From Macrolepiota albuminosa (Eukaryota > Basidiomycota > Agaricomycetes > Agaricales > Agaricaceae), in assembly GCA_027475525.1 (NCBI GenBank), contig JAMWFC010000073.1:645791-709790 (forward strand): a DNA stretch of 64,000 bases, written 5' to 3'. How positions within the stretch are numbered: the stretch's first letter is position 1; each line of letters starts with the position of its first letter. Position numbers and translations under genes: made by a program. Positions 22,778-33,790 of this stretch are shown here, piece by piece. Below the pieces are notes generated by a model. It worked only from the letters and a program-made list of their open reading frames with translations. It ran no database searches and was not told the DNA's origin.

Positions 22778-25755
22778 TCACAGACAATTATCCGTATCGT
22801 CTGCTGTAGCTCGCTCGGCTGGAATCACTTTCCCATTCACTAGCACCTGACAATGGTCAAAGTCTAATATGACTTTATTACGCCGCATGAATGGCATTCC
22901 CAGTATCATATCGTAGCAATCAAAGTTCACTACATCCATGTATTCCCGGCTACGTGAGCCCGGCGTTTGGACATTCACATTTGTCCCATACTGTACCATG
23001 GCTCGGCTCCCTACGGTGCCCAGCTGTAATGCCAATGGCGTATCCAACTCCTGCACAGATATTCTGTACACATGGGCGAACTGGGGCGTTATACCCGACG
23101 TAGTACTCCCAGAGTCCCACAAGGTCCATGCCTTGTGGCCCTCTACGTCCACATATGAGACCAGACACTCCTTGTCTGCCCGTTTCAGTGCAGGGCGCTG
23201 CAAAGTGCCCTCTGCTTGCCAAAGAGTCACCTTCTTCTTCTCATGCTCATTTGTCGACGGCCAATCCGTCATCGCCGCTAGGCACTCGGAGTTGCTGTCG
23301 CAACTGTAGTACTTGTTGTCGTAGACGTCATCATATATGTCGACTGTGACGTACTCTTCCCCCTCCACAACCACACTCTCGGGCTCGGCACCCAATGCCT
23401 CCTCTGGAGGCTCCTGGTCGTTTGTGGGGTGCTCTGCCTCAGACTCAGCAGATACATCTCCATCACTCCCACTCGTGGCTGCAGTATGTGCAGCTCAAAG
23501 GTGGGTGCGGGGTGTATACCCCTTCCTCAGGGCTCCCGGCTTTGCGGGGCAATTGGTAGCGTAGTGGCCTGGTTGGCCACACGCAAAACATGTCCCCGGC
23601 TGACCTGGTGGGTTGGCTGGCTTGAAGTCCGGCCTTGGTTTAGGACGTTCTCCATTCGGCGCCCGCTCTGGGCGTGGGCGGCTCTGCCCTCGGTTCGCAG
23701 CAGAGGTTCTGCATACCACAAACCATGTGTTGCGGTCACGGTCCAAATTGGCCTTCTTGGCCAAGAACGTCCCCACATGCTGGCCTCGTGAGGGTGTCCC
23801 AGCAGGCGGTAATTGCCTGGTTCCCCCTTTATGTCCACTCCAATGTTCGTAGTGGTTAGCAGTCTTCAGGGACTGCTCATACCTGATGGCATATGCCACA
23901 AACTCTTCCACATCATTGACTTCTGGGGACAGTCCGTCCTCACGTATCAAATAGCGGCGCATGTCCACTGGAATGCCATCCAAGGATGTTTCGAGCATCG
24001 TATACCCGTCTGGGTATACTGCCATATTCTGGGCATGGTCGTTAAGGGTATCATAGAACCCTTGCACTCCCAACTTCTCAGTGTACTTGGCGGACTGGAA
24101 GTCCCGCCTCGCATCCTGGAGCGTTGAGGGGTGCACAAATCGATCGTACATTCCTGTAAGGACTCCTTTGAACGTCCAATCATACTGGACACGGTTGACG
24201 TGCAGTACTGCCCGTCGAAACCACCCCATGGCCTCTCCGGCCAAGAACTCAGGCAGAACAAAAATCCGTTCTCATTCCATATGGTCACCTCCATATAAAC
24301 ACATGGCGAGATGGGTGCATACATCCATTGCCCAATCCTCCAAGTTGCTGAACTTGGATGCGCCTGTATAGGTGCAAATGTGCCTACTGTCTGCTTTACG
24401 CAGCTTCACCCCGTCTGGTAACCGTAAGGTTACACCCAGGGCATCATTGACTACTTGATGCAGGTGATCATGCATGGCTTCACAATGCATATGAATGGCC
24501 TCCCGCTGACCCAGCGATCTGGTCGCCAAATCAGCAGCCTGGGGAAGTGACTTCCCTCGTCCACCCTGTGGAGGACATCCCAAACCTCCTCGGCTGTGGG
24601 CATAATTGCCCTCATTTTGAGGAGTCAACCTAGGGCCGTCATCCCGGTCATTACCAGGGACATCACGTTTTGTGGCACCATCTCAATCGAGGAAGTCTCC
24701 TCGATCATGATCATTGCGCCACCCTGGACCTGGAGAAGCTTGATTCTCCTGACCCTGCGTGACAAACTGACGACACATCTCGTCAATGGGCTTAGTGCCC
24801 TCGAATACAATGCCCGAATTGTCAATAAGGGATTGTCCCTTAGTCCTGAGGTCACCATTGCACATACGTTGGTACGCGACTCTGTCGCTTAACGTTTCCG
24901 CCATGGGCACGCGCGGCATCCCAGATGCCTCACTTTCTACCTTGAGCATGGTACTATCGTGCCCATCCAGACCTGACACCTCTGTTCTAAGGTCTTGGTT
25001 ACGCATGTGTGGGGGCTCCTCACGCCACCCCTGTCCTGCTGGAGTATAGAAAGTACTCACTGGTCTTACTTCGGGCACTTCCTCGAGTCGCACTTGGGTG
25101 GTGTATTTCATCACCTCTGGGTGCAAGTCCCAGAACACCTGCAAGCACACGGTGTACACAGTTTTCAGCCGCTGCTCCTCTGCTCTGACGTCGTCGTCAC
25201 TTGACAACTCAATCACCTCCTCTGGAAGCTCTACAACCTCCTGAGCTTCCTCTACTGCTGGTGTGTGTGGGAATTGGTTTTCCGCACGGGACACTTCAGG
25301 GCTCGCAGCCTCCTCCAGTACCTCTTCTATGCGGGCTTCCGCTATCTTAGAAGGCATTGGGCCTGCTGTGGGCCGCCTGGTCCCACTACTCCAGTTTGAA
25401 GGGATAGCTTTCCCAGCCCGTACCGACAATTTGGTGTCTCCTGGGGCGCCATAGGCGCCTGTTGACTGTTGGCCATCCTCAGGGGGCCCTTTGGACGAGC
25501 TAGACCGTTGCAGTCCTCCTGGCAGCTGCGTAACTGGGGGAGTTAATCCCCCCTGGCATCTTATCCTGGAGACGTTGCTGACCGTCCTGCTGTGAGCTCT
25601 CAGCTCTCCGGGCCTCGCCTTTGTTCCTGGTCATTGGTCGCTGACGCGTCCTGGGTGTCTGCTGGGTCTCCCCGTAGATTGTGGGCATTCCGCCCGCCGT
25701 CAGTGGAAATTGCAGGTATGGGATTACTCATCATTTCCCTGTTTGAAATTTGCAT
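22778..25755 (-). pseudogene. gag-protease of element A
   Basis: One long frame from an ATG near 25755 (MQISNR...MSNPIP). It holds a capsid-like region (VLHVNRVQYDWTFKGVLTG, FYDTLNDHAQNM), a zinc knuckle CFACGQPGHYATNC and a retropepsin WDSGSTTSGI followed by YDMILGMPFM. An extra G in a G-run near 25550 shifts the N-terminus. Three TGA codons (24685-24683, 24274-24272, 23497-23495) face intact CGA Arg codons in element B. About 80 codons present in element B (around 41650-41890) are absent. It ends at TGA CGT (22780-22778), a stop shared with element B. Confidence 0.85.
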
Positions 25756-25862
25756 GGTGTGGCTGTGCAAGAAGCTCGAGAAGCTGATAGAGTTCTGTCA
25801 ACGAACTCAGCGACTGACGTCAGGTGCTAGGCAATAGATCCTAGCTGGCGGATTCAAAAAAA

Positions 25863-26097
25863 TGTAATGAAGTTACAGGAATTGTGAGAGCTTAATGTTC
25901 ACACTGCACAGAATCAGACCAGTCCGGTCTATTGACTATGTAGTACAAAACAAAAATAAGCTGCTTTGTAAGCAGCGAGTATAACTATATATACTAATGT
26001 AATTACTAATATTATATTATCATAAATATAATATAATATTTACTACTACAGTAAGTAAAAGCTATGTGGCCAACGCCACATAGCGGACTACGCTACA
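25863..26097 (-). repeat. 5' LTR of Ty3 element A (235 bp)
   Basis: Plus coordinates TGTAATGAAG...GCTACA, homologous to 15355-15581 but with many differences, including changes in the A/T-rich centre. It keeps the GCTATGTGGC hairpin near its right end. The right flank is a decayed host gene, not the missing part of element E. Confidence 0.85.
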
Positions 26098-27498
26098 AAG
26101 GTTGTCCAGTATATCAAGAATTGCTGGCGCCCTTATTACCAGCATAAAGATCCAAAGGTGCTCCTGAAAACTTCACTGTGAGATATTGTCCAGCAGACAA
26201 TGGCAAAGGAAATAAACAAGGAGATTCAGAACTTGTTGAGAGGTAAGGATCACAACGCCTCAGGATTGGATGCATTTGCACAATATAATGTGGCTGTCAA
26301 AAATGTTATGCATCAACTTACACCGCAGGAGGAAAGTCATTTATAGAAGATGGCGGCAGAATGGAGCGAAAAAGGAAATCCACCAGAAATTCAGTGCAAG
26401 TTCGTACTCCATCCATCTCCTATCCATCCTCTATTCATTGTACATCTGTCTGCTTGATTCTGCTTTCTAATCATTGTCTCTACAAGAAGGCCCAAAAGCA
26501 CGGTTTGAAGTGTGTGGACGATGCAGATGTGCTTCGATTTAGAGAAATGGGCATGTTGAGTTGGACTGTTGTTGGGTAGTATGCAGATGAAGGCATGACT
26601 ATTAGAATGTATGTGGTGCCATTATTCTTTAAACAATTTTAACACCAATTATAGTCATGACAATATGTCATACTTGACCCATGCTGACCAACCAACCTTG
26701 TATCTTCCAGAGAGTCTGATATTCCAAGATCTCCATAATCTTGGTCGGCCTGAGCTATTGTGTCTGCTGAGCTTCTGGAGAGACCATCAAGGACAGTATA
26801 GATCCAGTGACACCTTCCACTGGACAGTTTATCTTGACCATCACAAGCAGCCAGTAGCTGCCGAGTACGGCACCCAAGCTGATTGTGAAAAAAATGTGGC
26901 AGCAGCAGCATGTAAGGCTACATGTAAAAATAAAGGGAAAAATTGGAAACAGAGGCCAACACCATCAGCAATAGTTGATGGCAACAGTAGGACCATCGCT
27001 AATGATGGGGCTGCTGATGGCGGATCTGCAGCCAACTTGGAGTGGCAACTGGGGCCTACACTTCCCCTGTCACCTAGCATACTACACACACCACTGCCTG
27101 ACTTACAGGAGGAACCCCCTGTCTTGCACTCACCACACACTCCACAGCCTCAGCACCACAACAGATCCATGGTTCACAACAAATCCCAACCCAATGTATC
27201 AGCTTCTGCTCACAACAAGTTTGCTCATGACAAATCCGTTCATGACAAATGTGGTGATGATACAGCAGTGGTAGATGCCACTACCATCCACCTCTTACAA
27301 CAAAGAGGATGGAGCCATCCAAACCCTCTAATTAATGGCCCTAGTGATGGTTCTCCTATATATAGAGTGTCAAGAAGGGTGCTCGACATTCTTCAAGATG
27401 AGGACAATGACCAATTTGAAGGTGAGGGAAGGCCAGCATTACAAAACCAAAAGAAGCGCAAGGCATTGCCTAACCAATTGTCAACAAATTCCAAGTGA
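26098..27498 (+). pseudogene. Decayed multi-copy basidiomycete-type gene, unknown function
   Basis: A plus-strand frame from 26098 reads VVQYIKNCWRPYYQHKDPK, then after a TGA EINKEIQ, ASGLDAFAQYNVAVKNVM and MAAEWSEKGNPPEIQCK. This is a pattern I have seen in repeated hypothetical genes of Agaricomycetes. An intron-like stretch (GTTCGT to CTACAAG, about 26403-26487) separates it from KAQKHGLKCVDD. A longer open stretch (26611-27498, 295 codons) follows. It contains the imperfect repeats HNKS/HNKF/HDKS/HDKC and a basic end (NQKKRKALPNQ). In-frame stops in the 5' part indicate a pseudogene. Element A's LTR abuts its left edge. Function unknown; it may itself belong to a mobile family. Confidence 0.45.
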
Positions 27499-27654
27499 CC
27501 CCGCAAGTCTCATGCACAAATGTTACAGGAGGATGCAGCCCAATACATACCAGGAAAAAGGAGTAGCAGCCACACTAAGGTTATTTGACCAGTCCGCCGT
27601 CATTGATGTGGGGAAGGGGGGAATGTTATATTACATTTTTGTAAACTAGTGTCA

Positions 27655-27977
27655 TTGTGAGCTTCAGCAACAAGCTCTTTCCTTCTCCTCTTTTCCTCTA
27701 CCACTAGCCTTGGTTGTCTTCCTTTCATAGATACCAACCACAACTTTTGTTTGTACAAAAAGTAACATTTGGCATTTTTGATGAATCTTCTTTGCTCCTG
27801 CTCTGTTGAATAGTTCTCTGGTATCCTGAAGTTCTCCAGGTATTTTCTAATCTCTGCCCATACTCCTTCTGGTTCCAAGTCCTTTACCCCAAATTTATGC
27901 TTCACACATGACACTTCCATGCCTCTATTTCCAATTCCTTTGTATTTTCCCTCCCAGCCATATCTTATGACTTTCAA
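27655..27977 (-). pseudogene. Fragment of an LTR-retrotransposon pol (region before the integrase zinc site)
   Basis: About 105 codons. IRKYLENFRIPENY is followed by CYFLYKQKLWLVSMKGRQPR, then VEEKRRRKELVAEAHND. This is the usual sequence just upstream of the Ty3 integrase H2C2 site. It breaks off at the first His of that site. No LTR is seen nearby; an isolated relic. Confidence 0.55.
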
Positions 27978-28059
27978 CTCTATTCTCTCATCCCCCTAAT
28001 TGATGTTGACTCATTCCCCTACCCTGTTATGCTTTTTTAAGAGTTCAAGTATTAAATTC

Positions 28060-29057
28060 TTGCCCTCTCATATGAAAGGCAGCTAAGGCTTTCTCCCTGA
28101 ATTCTGAGCCATAAACTATCAGATCATTTCACTATCTCAGTAAGGTATGTTTTTAGACCTTCTATCTTGAGGTTCCAGCTTTGAAAAAAGTCAAATGACC
28201 TACTCATTCCCCTTTAATTCCACATTTGATCAAAGGGTATTGAAAACAGTAATTGAGCTTTTTAGATGCATCAGATATGGCATTTCACAGATATTGCTAC
28301 TGGAACCTCTGGGACCAGTCTATAGCTACCTGCCAATATCAAAACCATGTCATTTGGCCCTCTGGTTGATGAGATATCCAGAGAGATGTGTTTGAACTAT
28401 AATTGAGGGTAATGTTAAAGTACCCCAGCTTTCTCTCTAGATTCTGAGCCAGCACCTCATTGGATCCTTTAACTACCTCAATAAAGTATGTCTCTAGACC
28501 TTTCATCTTGGGGTTCCAGCTTTGATACAAGTCACATGACCTGCCTCCTCTTCTTTAATTCCTTATTTGATCCAGGGGTAGTAAAAATAGTAATTCAGCT
28601 TTAGCTATGGATCAAATGTAACTTTCTAAGTTATGCCATTAGAACCACTAGGGGTATCTCAGGGCTACATGCTGATACCAAAATCATGTCATTTGGTGCT
28701 CTGGCTGCTGAGCTATACAGGGAGATGTGTTGGAAGTGTAATTGAAGGTAATTTTAAAGTACCCCATCTCTCTCCCTAGGTTCTGAGCCAGAATCTGAGC
28801 AGGTCTTTTAGCTGTCTCAATAAAGTATGTTTCTAGACCTTTTATCTTGGGGTTCCAGCTTTGATATATGTCACATGACCTACTCATTCTCTTTTAATTC
28901 TACATTTGATCAAAGGGTATTAAAAATAGTAATTCAGTTTTAGCTATGCATCAAATATAACTTTCTACAAGTTATGCTGCTGGAACCTCTAGAGGTTCTC
29001 CAGGGCTATCTGGTGATATCTAAATTATGTCATTTGGTGCTGTGGCTGTGAGATATA
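28060..29057. repeat. 338-bp tandem repeat, left part
   Basis: The segment ggttccagctttga recurs at about 28170, 28509 and 28847 (periods about 339 and 338). Each unit also contains agtcacatgacct, tttgatcaaagggta, tcatttggtgctctgg and gagccag blocks. Three nearly full units are present; the next is split by the Tc1 element. Open frames inside are chance frames of the repeat. Confidence 0.8.
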
Positions 29058-29275
29058 CAGTGGCTCAAAAAACTGTCTCAATGTTTCATACTTTTTGAAA
29101 GATGAAATTAGCATGATGAATGAGAAGTGTCTAAAATTCTGATTAAATCATGTAACATACTATGGCATCGTAGCTACAAAATGAATCTAGGTTTATGTAA
29201 TTGAGATCAAAACTGATGAAGCAATGGTCATTTTGAAATATTCACTCATTGGGACAGTTTTTTGAGCATCTTTAA
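29058..29275. repeat. Left terminal inverted repeat of the Tc1 element
   Basis: Outer core gctcaaaaaactgtctcaat at about 29063; inner core in inverse orientation at 29248-29267. Pairs with 30446-30654. Confidence 0.8.
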
Positions 29276-29417
29276 TTTTTCAGGTTTATCCCTATTTTAC
29301 TCAGAAATAAAGGGTAAGTTGCATGTGGAAGGATAAGCAAAGTCATGTGACTATGTTTAGATATATTTGGGAGTAGTTCAAGCTGGTTGAACCACATCTT
29401 GACCTTCAACCACCATC

Positions 29418-30437
29418 ATGAAACCTATTCCACCTGCACAACGCTCTACTGTTGCTTCTCTTCTTGCTCAAGGGTATTCTCTGCGTCAGATTGGGGCTCA
29501 AACTGGTCTAGGGAAGTCTACTATTGGGAGGATTGGTAGAGAGTTGGAGATGGACAAGGAAAACCATCCTGGAGGCCGTCCTGCTAAGCTTACTCCACGT
29601 GATAAACAGGCTATTGTTCGACAAATCTCAGCTGGGAGACTTGATACAGCTGTCCAGGCCACCAATTTTATCAACAGCATCATTTCCAACCCTGTCTCTC
29701 CTCAGACTGTCTGGAATGTGTTGAAGGAGGAGGGGTATCGGTCTGCTACTAAGAGAAAAGTTCCTATGCTCAAAGCTAGACATCGACAACTGCGGCTTAA
29801 ATGGGCTCAGGAGCATCAGAACTGGACTATAGAGGACTGGAAAAGGGTGTTGTGGACAGATGAGACAAAGATTAACAGGATTGGGTCAGATGGGAAGCAG
29901 TATGTGTGAAAGCTACGAGGAGAAGGCATTTCAGACCAAACAACTACACCTACTGTGAAGCATGGAGGAGGGAATAATCTCATGGTATGGGGCTGTATGG
30001 GTTGGAATGGGGTAGGAAAGCTTGTGGAGGTGGTGGGGATCATGAATGCAGAGCAGTACTGTGAAATTTTGGATGATGGAGCAAAGGAGAGCTTTGAGAA
30101 GTTGGAGATGGAAGAGGGTGCCCGCTACTTTCAACAGGACAATGACCCCAAACACAACTCCAAGAAGGCTGACAAGTGGTTTGAGGACAACAACTTTGAT
30201 GTCCTTTGGTGGCCAGCCCAATCCCCTGATCTCAACCCTATTGAACATCTCTGGGAGTACCTCAAGGAGCAACTTAGGCAGTATGAAACACCTCCTCATG
30301 GTGTGCATGAATTATGGGAGAGGGTTGCAAAGGAGTGGGATGAAATAGCACCAGAGGTATGCCAAAGACTCATAGAAAGCATGCCTAGAAGGATTCAAGC
30401 AGTTATCAAGGCAAATGGAGGACATACAAAGTACTAG
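29418..30437 (+). pseudogene. Tc1/mariner DD34E transposase with one nonsense codon
   Basis: Reading frame of 339 codons from ATG 29418, broken only by TGA at 29907-29909 where Trp (TGG) is expected. An N-terminal HTH region (SLRQIGAQTGLGKSTIGRI) is followed by a GRPAKL hook motif and a second HTH. The catalytic residues are D in VLWTDETK, D in YFQQDNDPKH and E in SPDLNPIEHLWEYL, with 34 residues between the second D and the E. It catalyses cut-and-paste transposition in the nucleus. As it stands the product stops just after the first catalytic Asp. Otherwise intact, so the inactivation is recent. Confidence 0.92.
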
Positions 30438-30445
30438 ATACTAAA

Positions 30446-30654
30446 ATTAGAGATGCTCAAAAAACTGTCCCAATGAATGAATATTTTAAAATGGCTATTC
30501 CTCCATTATGATTACATGAGCCTAGGCTCATTCTGTAGCTATGATGCCATAGTATTTTACATGATTTAATCAGAATTTTAGGTACTTCCCATCCTTCATG
30601 CCAATGTCATCTTTCAAAAAGTATGAAACATTGGGACAGTTTTTTGAGCCACTG
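30446..30654. repeat. Right terminal inverted repeat of the Tc1 element
   Basis: Inner core gctcaaaaaactgtcccaat at about 30455, outer inverse core near 30633-30652. Complement of the left end. Confidence 0.8.
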
Positions 30655-30656
30655 TA

Positions 30657-30830
30657 TAGGGAGATATATTGGGAGTGTAATTGAAGATAATTTTAAAGTA
30701 TTCCATCTTTCTCCCTAAATTGTGAGCCAGGCTTTGCATAATATTTCTTACCTCAACATGTAACTAAGGTTTTATTTGACCTCTACAGAGGTTCCAGCTG
30801 TCATCTTGGTCACATGATGTCTCATTCTCA
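30657..30830. repeat. 338-bp tandem repeat, part right of the Tc1 element
   Basis: tagggagatatattgggagtg continues the unit interrupted at 29057. A diverged ggttccagctgtcat and gtcacatgatg follow; after about 30830 the similarity is lost. Confidence 0.7.
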
Positions 30831-31598
30831 TTTTGTCTTGCATGTGCATTATTGTTATAAGTATTTCACTATATAGCCTATAGCATAGCAATAATGTGTA
30901 TATATGCTACATATTAATATTGAAACTAGAACTTCTTCATTATATCTCCACATTGGTACTCATATTATGCCAGCAGACTCAGTCAATTTTGTTAAATTTC
31001 AAAAAAGAAATGTACAATATTTAATAACAATAGTTTTTCTTTTCAATTTATGAAGAAGTGCACAGCATAGCTCACAATCAGAGTATAGCTATTGTAAACT
31101 TAGAGTTTTAGCTTAGTTTATTTCTTTACAACAACTTGTTTTTATGCAGAGAAATGTTTAAAAGTCATAACTTTTGATGCGGCACTCACAATCAGAGTGC
31201 CGCCTTTTGAATACTGTATTTTGAAATAGAATATTGTGTAAATAATTCACAGTTATATTTCAGTATTCTAGCTAATGTTAAAACAAATCAAAATGAAGTT
31301 TTATATATATAAATGTACTTAGAGTTGTGTTGTTCGAACTTTTGAGGGACCAAACTCACTAGCTCATGGAATCCATGAGATGAAAATTGCTCGTATGGTC
31401 GTCCATGATCTCCTGGAATGTCTCGTCCTTCCACACCTGATTGATTGCCTCTTATTTCAGGATTGGCTTTCCACCGCAAATCCGAAGTGGAAGGATTTTG
31501 CAGATGAGATGGAAAGGACTTCAGCTCAACTAAGAACAAATCCTGATGGAGATGTATTAGACTCCCTTACTTCCCTTCGCCTTTTTGTTTGATACATA
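30831..31598. other. A/T-rich stretch, no identified gene
   Basis: A 70-codon plus-strand frame at 31380-31592 (MKIARMVVHDLLECLVLPHL, NPKWKDFADEMERT) looks protein-like but matches nothing I know. A short direct repeat actcacaatcagagt occurs at 31072 and 31186. Confidence 0.3.
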
Positions 31599-31732
31599 TG
31601 TTTGACACAAGACTCAGTCGGTGGATAAACGACTGTATTGTCTGGATATCTACCTGTTTGACACAAGACTAATTACTATGTTAGCTACGTGGTTAGTACA
31701 CACCTCAGTCGGTGGATAAACGACTGAGGTGT
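31599..31732. repeat. Direct repeat / half-hairpin / hairpin locus 1
   Basis: A 16-base direct repeat (tgtttgacacaagact) stands at 31599-31614 and 31655-31670. Directly after the first copy is a half-site (cagtcggtggataaacgact). About 30 bases after the second copy is a full hairpin with arms 31700-31711 and 31721-31732 (12-bp stem, 9-nt loop) carrying the same core. The same layout occurs at 34796-34975. Confidence 0.6.
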
Positions 31733-31955
31733 TACTATTTCCGCTTCCGATCCATATTCCGTGAACTGTATAGTTTTTTCCTTTACTCCCATTTCCTTCT
31801 GCAGCGCACATCTCACGTGGGTCACATGTTCCCGACACGTACCGCAATTCCTTCCAACAACATACTCTCCGAGGTTGCCCTTGAAGGCTTGGGCATTTCC
31901 TTCAGTGACTATCATATCCCAGATTGTCCATCGTGTTTATATGAACACCACAGAA
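31733..31955 (-). other. Coding-like island, possible exon of an unknown gene
   Basis: Minus-strand frame reading RWTIWDMIVTEGNAQAFKGN, then LGEYVVGRNCGTCREHVTHV and EKTIQFTEYGSEAEIVT. Cys spacing C-x2-C...C. The downstream edge runs straight into hairpin locus 1. I do not recognise it and cannot fix exon borders. Confidence 0.3.
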
Positions 31956-32818
31956 ACAATATTGTATGCTCACCTAGTCATTTGTCCGTATGAGAGCTTA
32001 ATCTCCAACTTCGATAGCACAAACCCGAAGTAATTTTCTTTGGAGAATCCATCCCTCAACATATCAAAGAGCGATCATAAGTCCTTTTTTTTTCCATGTC
32101 AAGGATGTATTCCTGACTCATTTAATCCAGGTATCGAGATATTGAGGATTCAGACCGGATCCTAATTATTGGCACAACCCTTGCCACATATTTTTCCTAT
32201 AGGTGCGTACATCAGCTTATATGCATCGTAATGTAAAGCAATTGACGAATCGCCCATCTTAAACATGCTCTTGAGCTGAAAAAACCTGTCATGTTATTGA
32301 ACATGGGTCCTACCCGTGCAGATGGCGTCGCTGGGATCATTAAAATTGATATGGAAAGTGGAAGCATCATGCGGGACATAACTCGGACCGTATTGCAAGT
32401 TACATTTTTTTATGTTTGTACTTTTAATTTAGTTGACCATAAAACACTTCCAGAGGGTCAAAGGTCATTGACGACCCCATAGTCGCAAAACTGTTACGCA
32501 ACGGCATCGTCAAGCCACCGCCAATAGAGCAATGACTATTATTATTTGGTAGACCTTAGGAAATTCCAACGAAGAAGTATAAACGGTACAATTGTTAATA
32601 TGTAGGATATAGGATGCAGTGTCAGTGTTACGTCAATTGGATGAACAGATGTAGAGATGATGTTAGATTATATACATATACAAGCCATTTTGGTTCATCG
32701 GTAACAGGGGAATGTTACTTCTAAACCAGAATGCACAAATACAGATCTGAAATCCAGTAAGTCATCGATAATACTGGATTGATCTCATAGGAGATTGGAA
32801 TTTGAGCTAGCGATGGGA
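31956..32818. other. No supportable gene
   Basis: Short frames only, no motif seen. Confidence 0.35.
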
Positions 32819-33475
32819 TCAGATACGATCGTTGTCGCAGTCAAGGTCTCCCTCTAGGTTTATGTGGGGAACGAAATCAAGATCGAGCACAAACTGGGGA
32901 ACAAGAAGCTGATCCCAGCTCCAGTCCTGCCAACATGTTGAGATGAATGGCTGGCTCTTCTTTCCATGTGTACGAAAAATATACTCCTCAAAGACAGCAT
33001 CCGGATTCGGAGATAGGATAGGTGTCAAGGATAAAGGCAAGTCGGACGAGTCACGATATCGGAGGGGACTGTCCGGGGACATGGGTATCGATTCCCTTTC
33101 AGAAACCTGTTCTAATGAAGGGGTGCGAACACGAGTGTCAGGATCTTCCGAGCTCAGACGACTCGGACTCGGTGGCCGCAGTCTGAGAATCTAGATGGGA
33201 GATAGAATATCTGGTTGATGGAGTCAATTCGTCAAAGCTTACGAGCCAAAACGTACATTGAAATTGATTCGCTCCTTCGTTTTTCCTTTTGCTTTTGAAA
33301 GCTTCCGTATCCAGTTCTTCAGTGCAGGGGGGTCGGATGCAAGAAGATGTTTTTTTAAACACCGAATCCGATGAGTTCGCCAGTGGTTGCCGTCAAAAAG
33401 GCTCTTCATTGAGAGCTTGATCTTCGACCCGCGGGTTCGACATCTAACAAGGTAAGGGCTGAGGACGATAGCCAT
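32819..33475 (-). CDS. Small host protein with basidiomycete KIKLS/HW zinc-site motif, one intron
   Basis: Exon 1 33475-33243 starts at ATG (MAIVLSPYLVRC). The intron is 33242-33183 (60 bp, GTAAGC...TTCTCAG) and exon 2 is 33182-32819. The joined frame has 198 codons without a stop. The N-terminus holds CRTRGSKIKLSMKSLFDG and NHWRTHRIRCLKK. This fits a pattern I know from basidiomycete predicted proteins (C-x2-C-x2-IKL ... HW-x2-H-x3-C), but the second Cys is Arg here. A basic stretch (KAKGKTKER), a Ser/Pro-rich middle (RPPSPSRLSSEDPD, PLSLTPILSPNPD) and an acidic end (DLDFVPHINLEGDLDCDNDR) follow. A nuclear regulatory role is possible but unproven. The start could lie further upstream in another exon. 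Confidence 0.6.
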
Positions 33476-33790
33476 TGAATCTTGTAATAGTTCCTGTTCA
33501 GCATGAAGGTATTTGTACGTATTAGTATTTAAGGCGTCCGTGCAGCCTGTACTGTAACACGTGGAGTCTGAAATGGCATTATAAATAGGCAGCGAAAAGG
33601 TGTATCCAGAATTACAACACGTATTTCGAGAAACAGGTCCATGAAAAATCATCCTCCAATGTGTGATGACGAAGGTATTAAAGAAGGGTATATATACTAC
33701 TAACTTCATGAGAGGTTCTCCTTGAAACCTCGGATAAATGCTTGAAAGGGAAGAGCAAGCCAACCGGCTACTCCGACGTATCTTTGGAGA

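Larger units (their letters stand above)
15355..26097 (-). mobile_element. Ty3 element A, two LTRs, with extra gene orfX (10.7 kb)
   Basis: Minus-strand element: 5' LTR 25863-26097, gag-pro, pol, orfX, polypurine tract, 3' LTR 15355-15581. The order gag-PR-RT-RH-INT-chromodomain places it in Ty3/Metaviridae. The 5-bp flanks (aaacc left, aaggt right) do not match. The two LTRs differ at many sites, although the gag-pro interior is nearly identical to element B, which suggests a recombinant. Defects: a gag frameshift and gag deletion of about 80 codons relative to B, several CGA-to-TGA stops, a +1 frameshift in RT near 21300, loss of the integrase Glu segment, and a frameshift in orfX. Confidence 0.88.
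29058..30654 (+). mobile_element. Tc1-like transposon, 1597 bp, TA target
   Basis: Ends cagtggctcaaaaaactg and its complement, flanked by TA on both sides (29056-29057 and 30655-30656). The outer 47 bp of the two ends match with one difference. The terminal repeats extend to about 210 bp (29058-29275 and 30446-30654), and each holds an inverted inner copy of the same 20-base core. The satellite sequence continues on both sides, so the insertion point is clear. It encodes a DD34E transposase with a single TGA. Confidence 0.92.

Noticed and set aside
28195..28887. Short proteins encoded in the 338-bp repeat
   Set aside because: Frames are interrupted differently in each unit, so no coding constraint is visible.
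31599..31732. Hammerhead or other self-cleaving ribozyme at the GUC/AAACGAC hairpin
   Set aside because: The CUGAUGA core of the hammerhead is absent and I could not fit twister or other classes.
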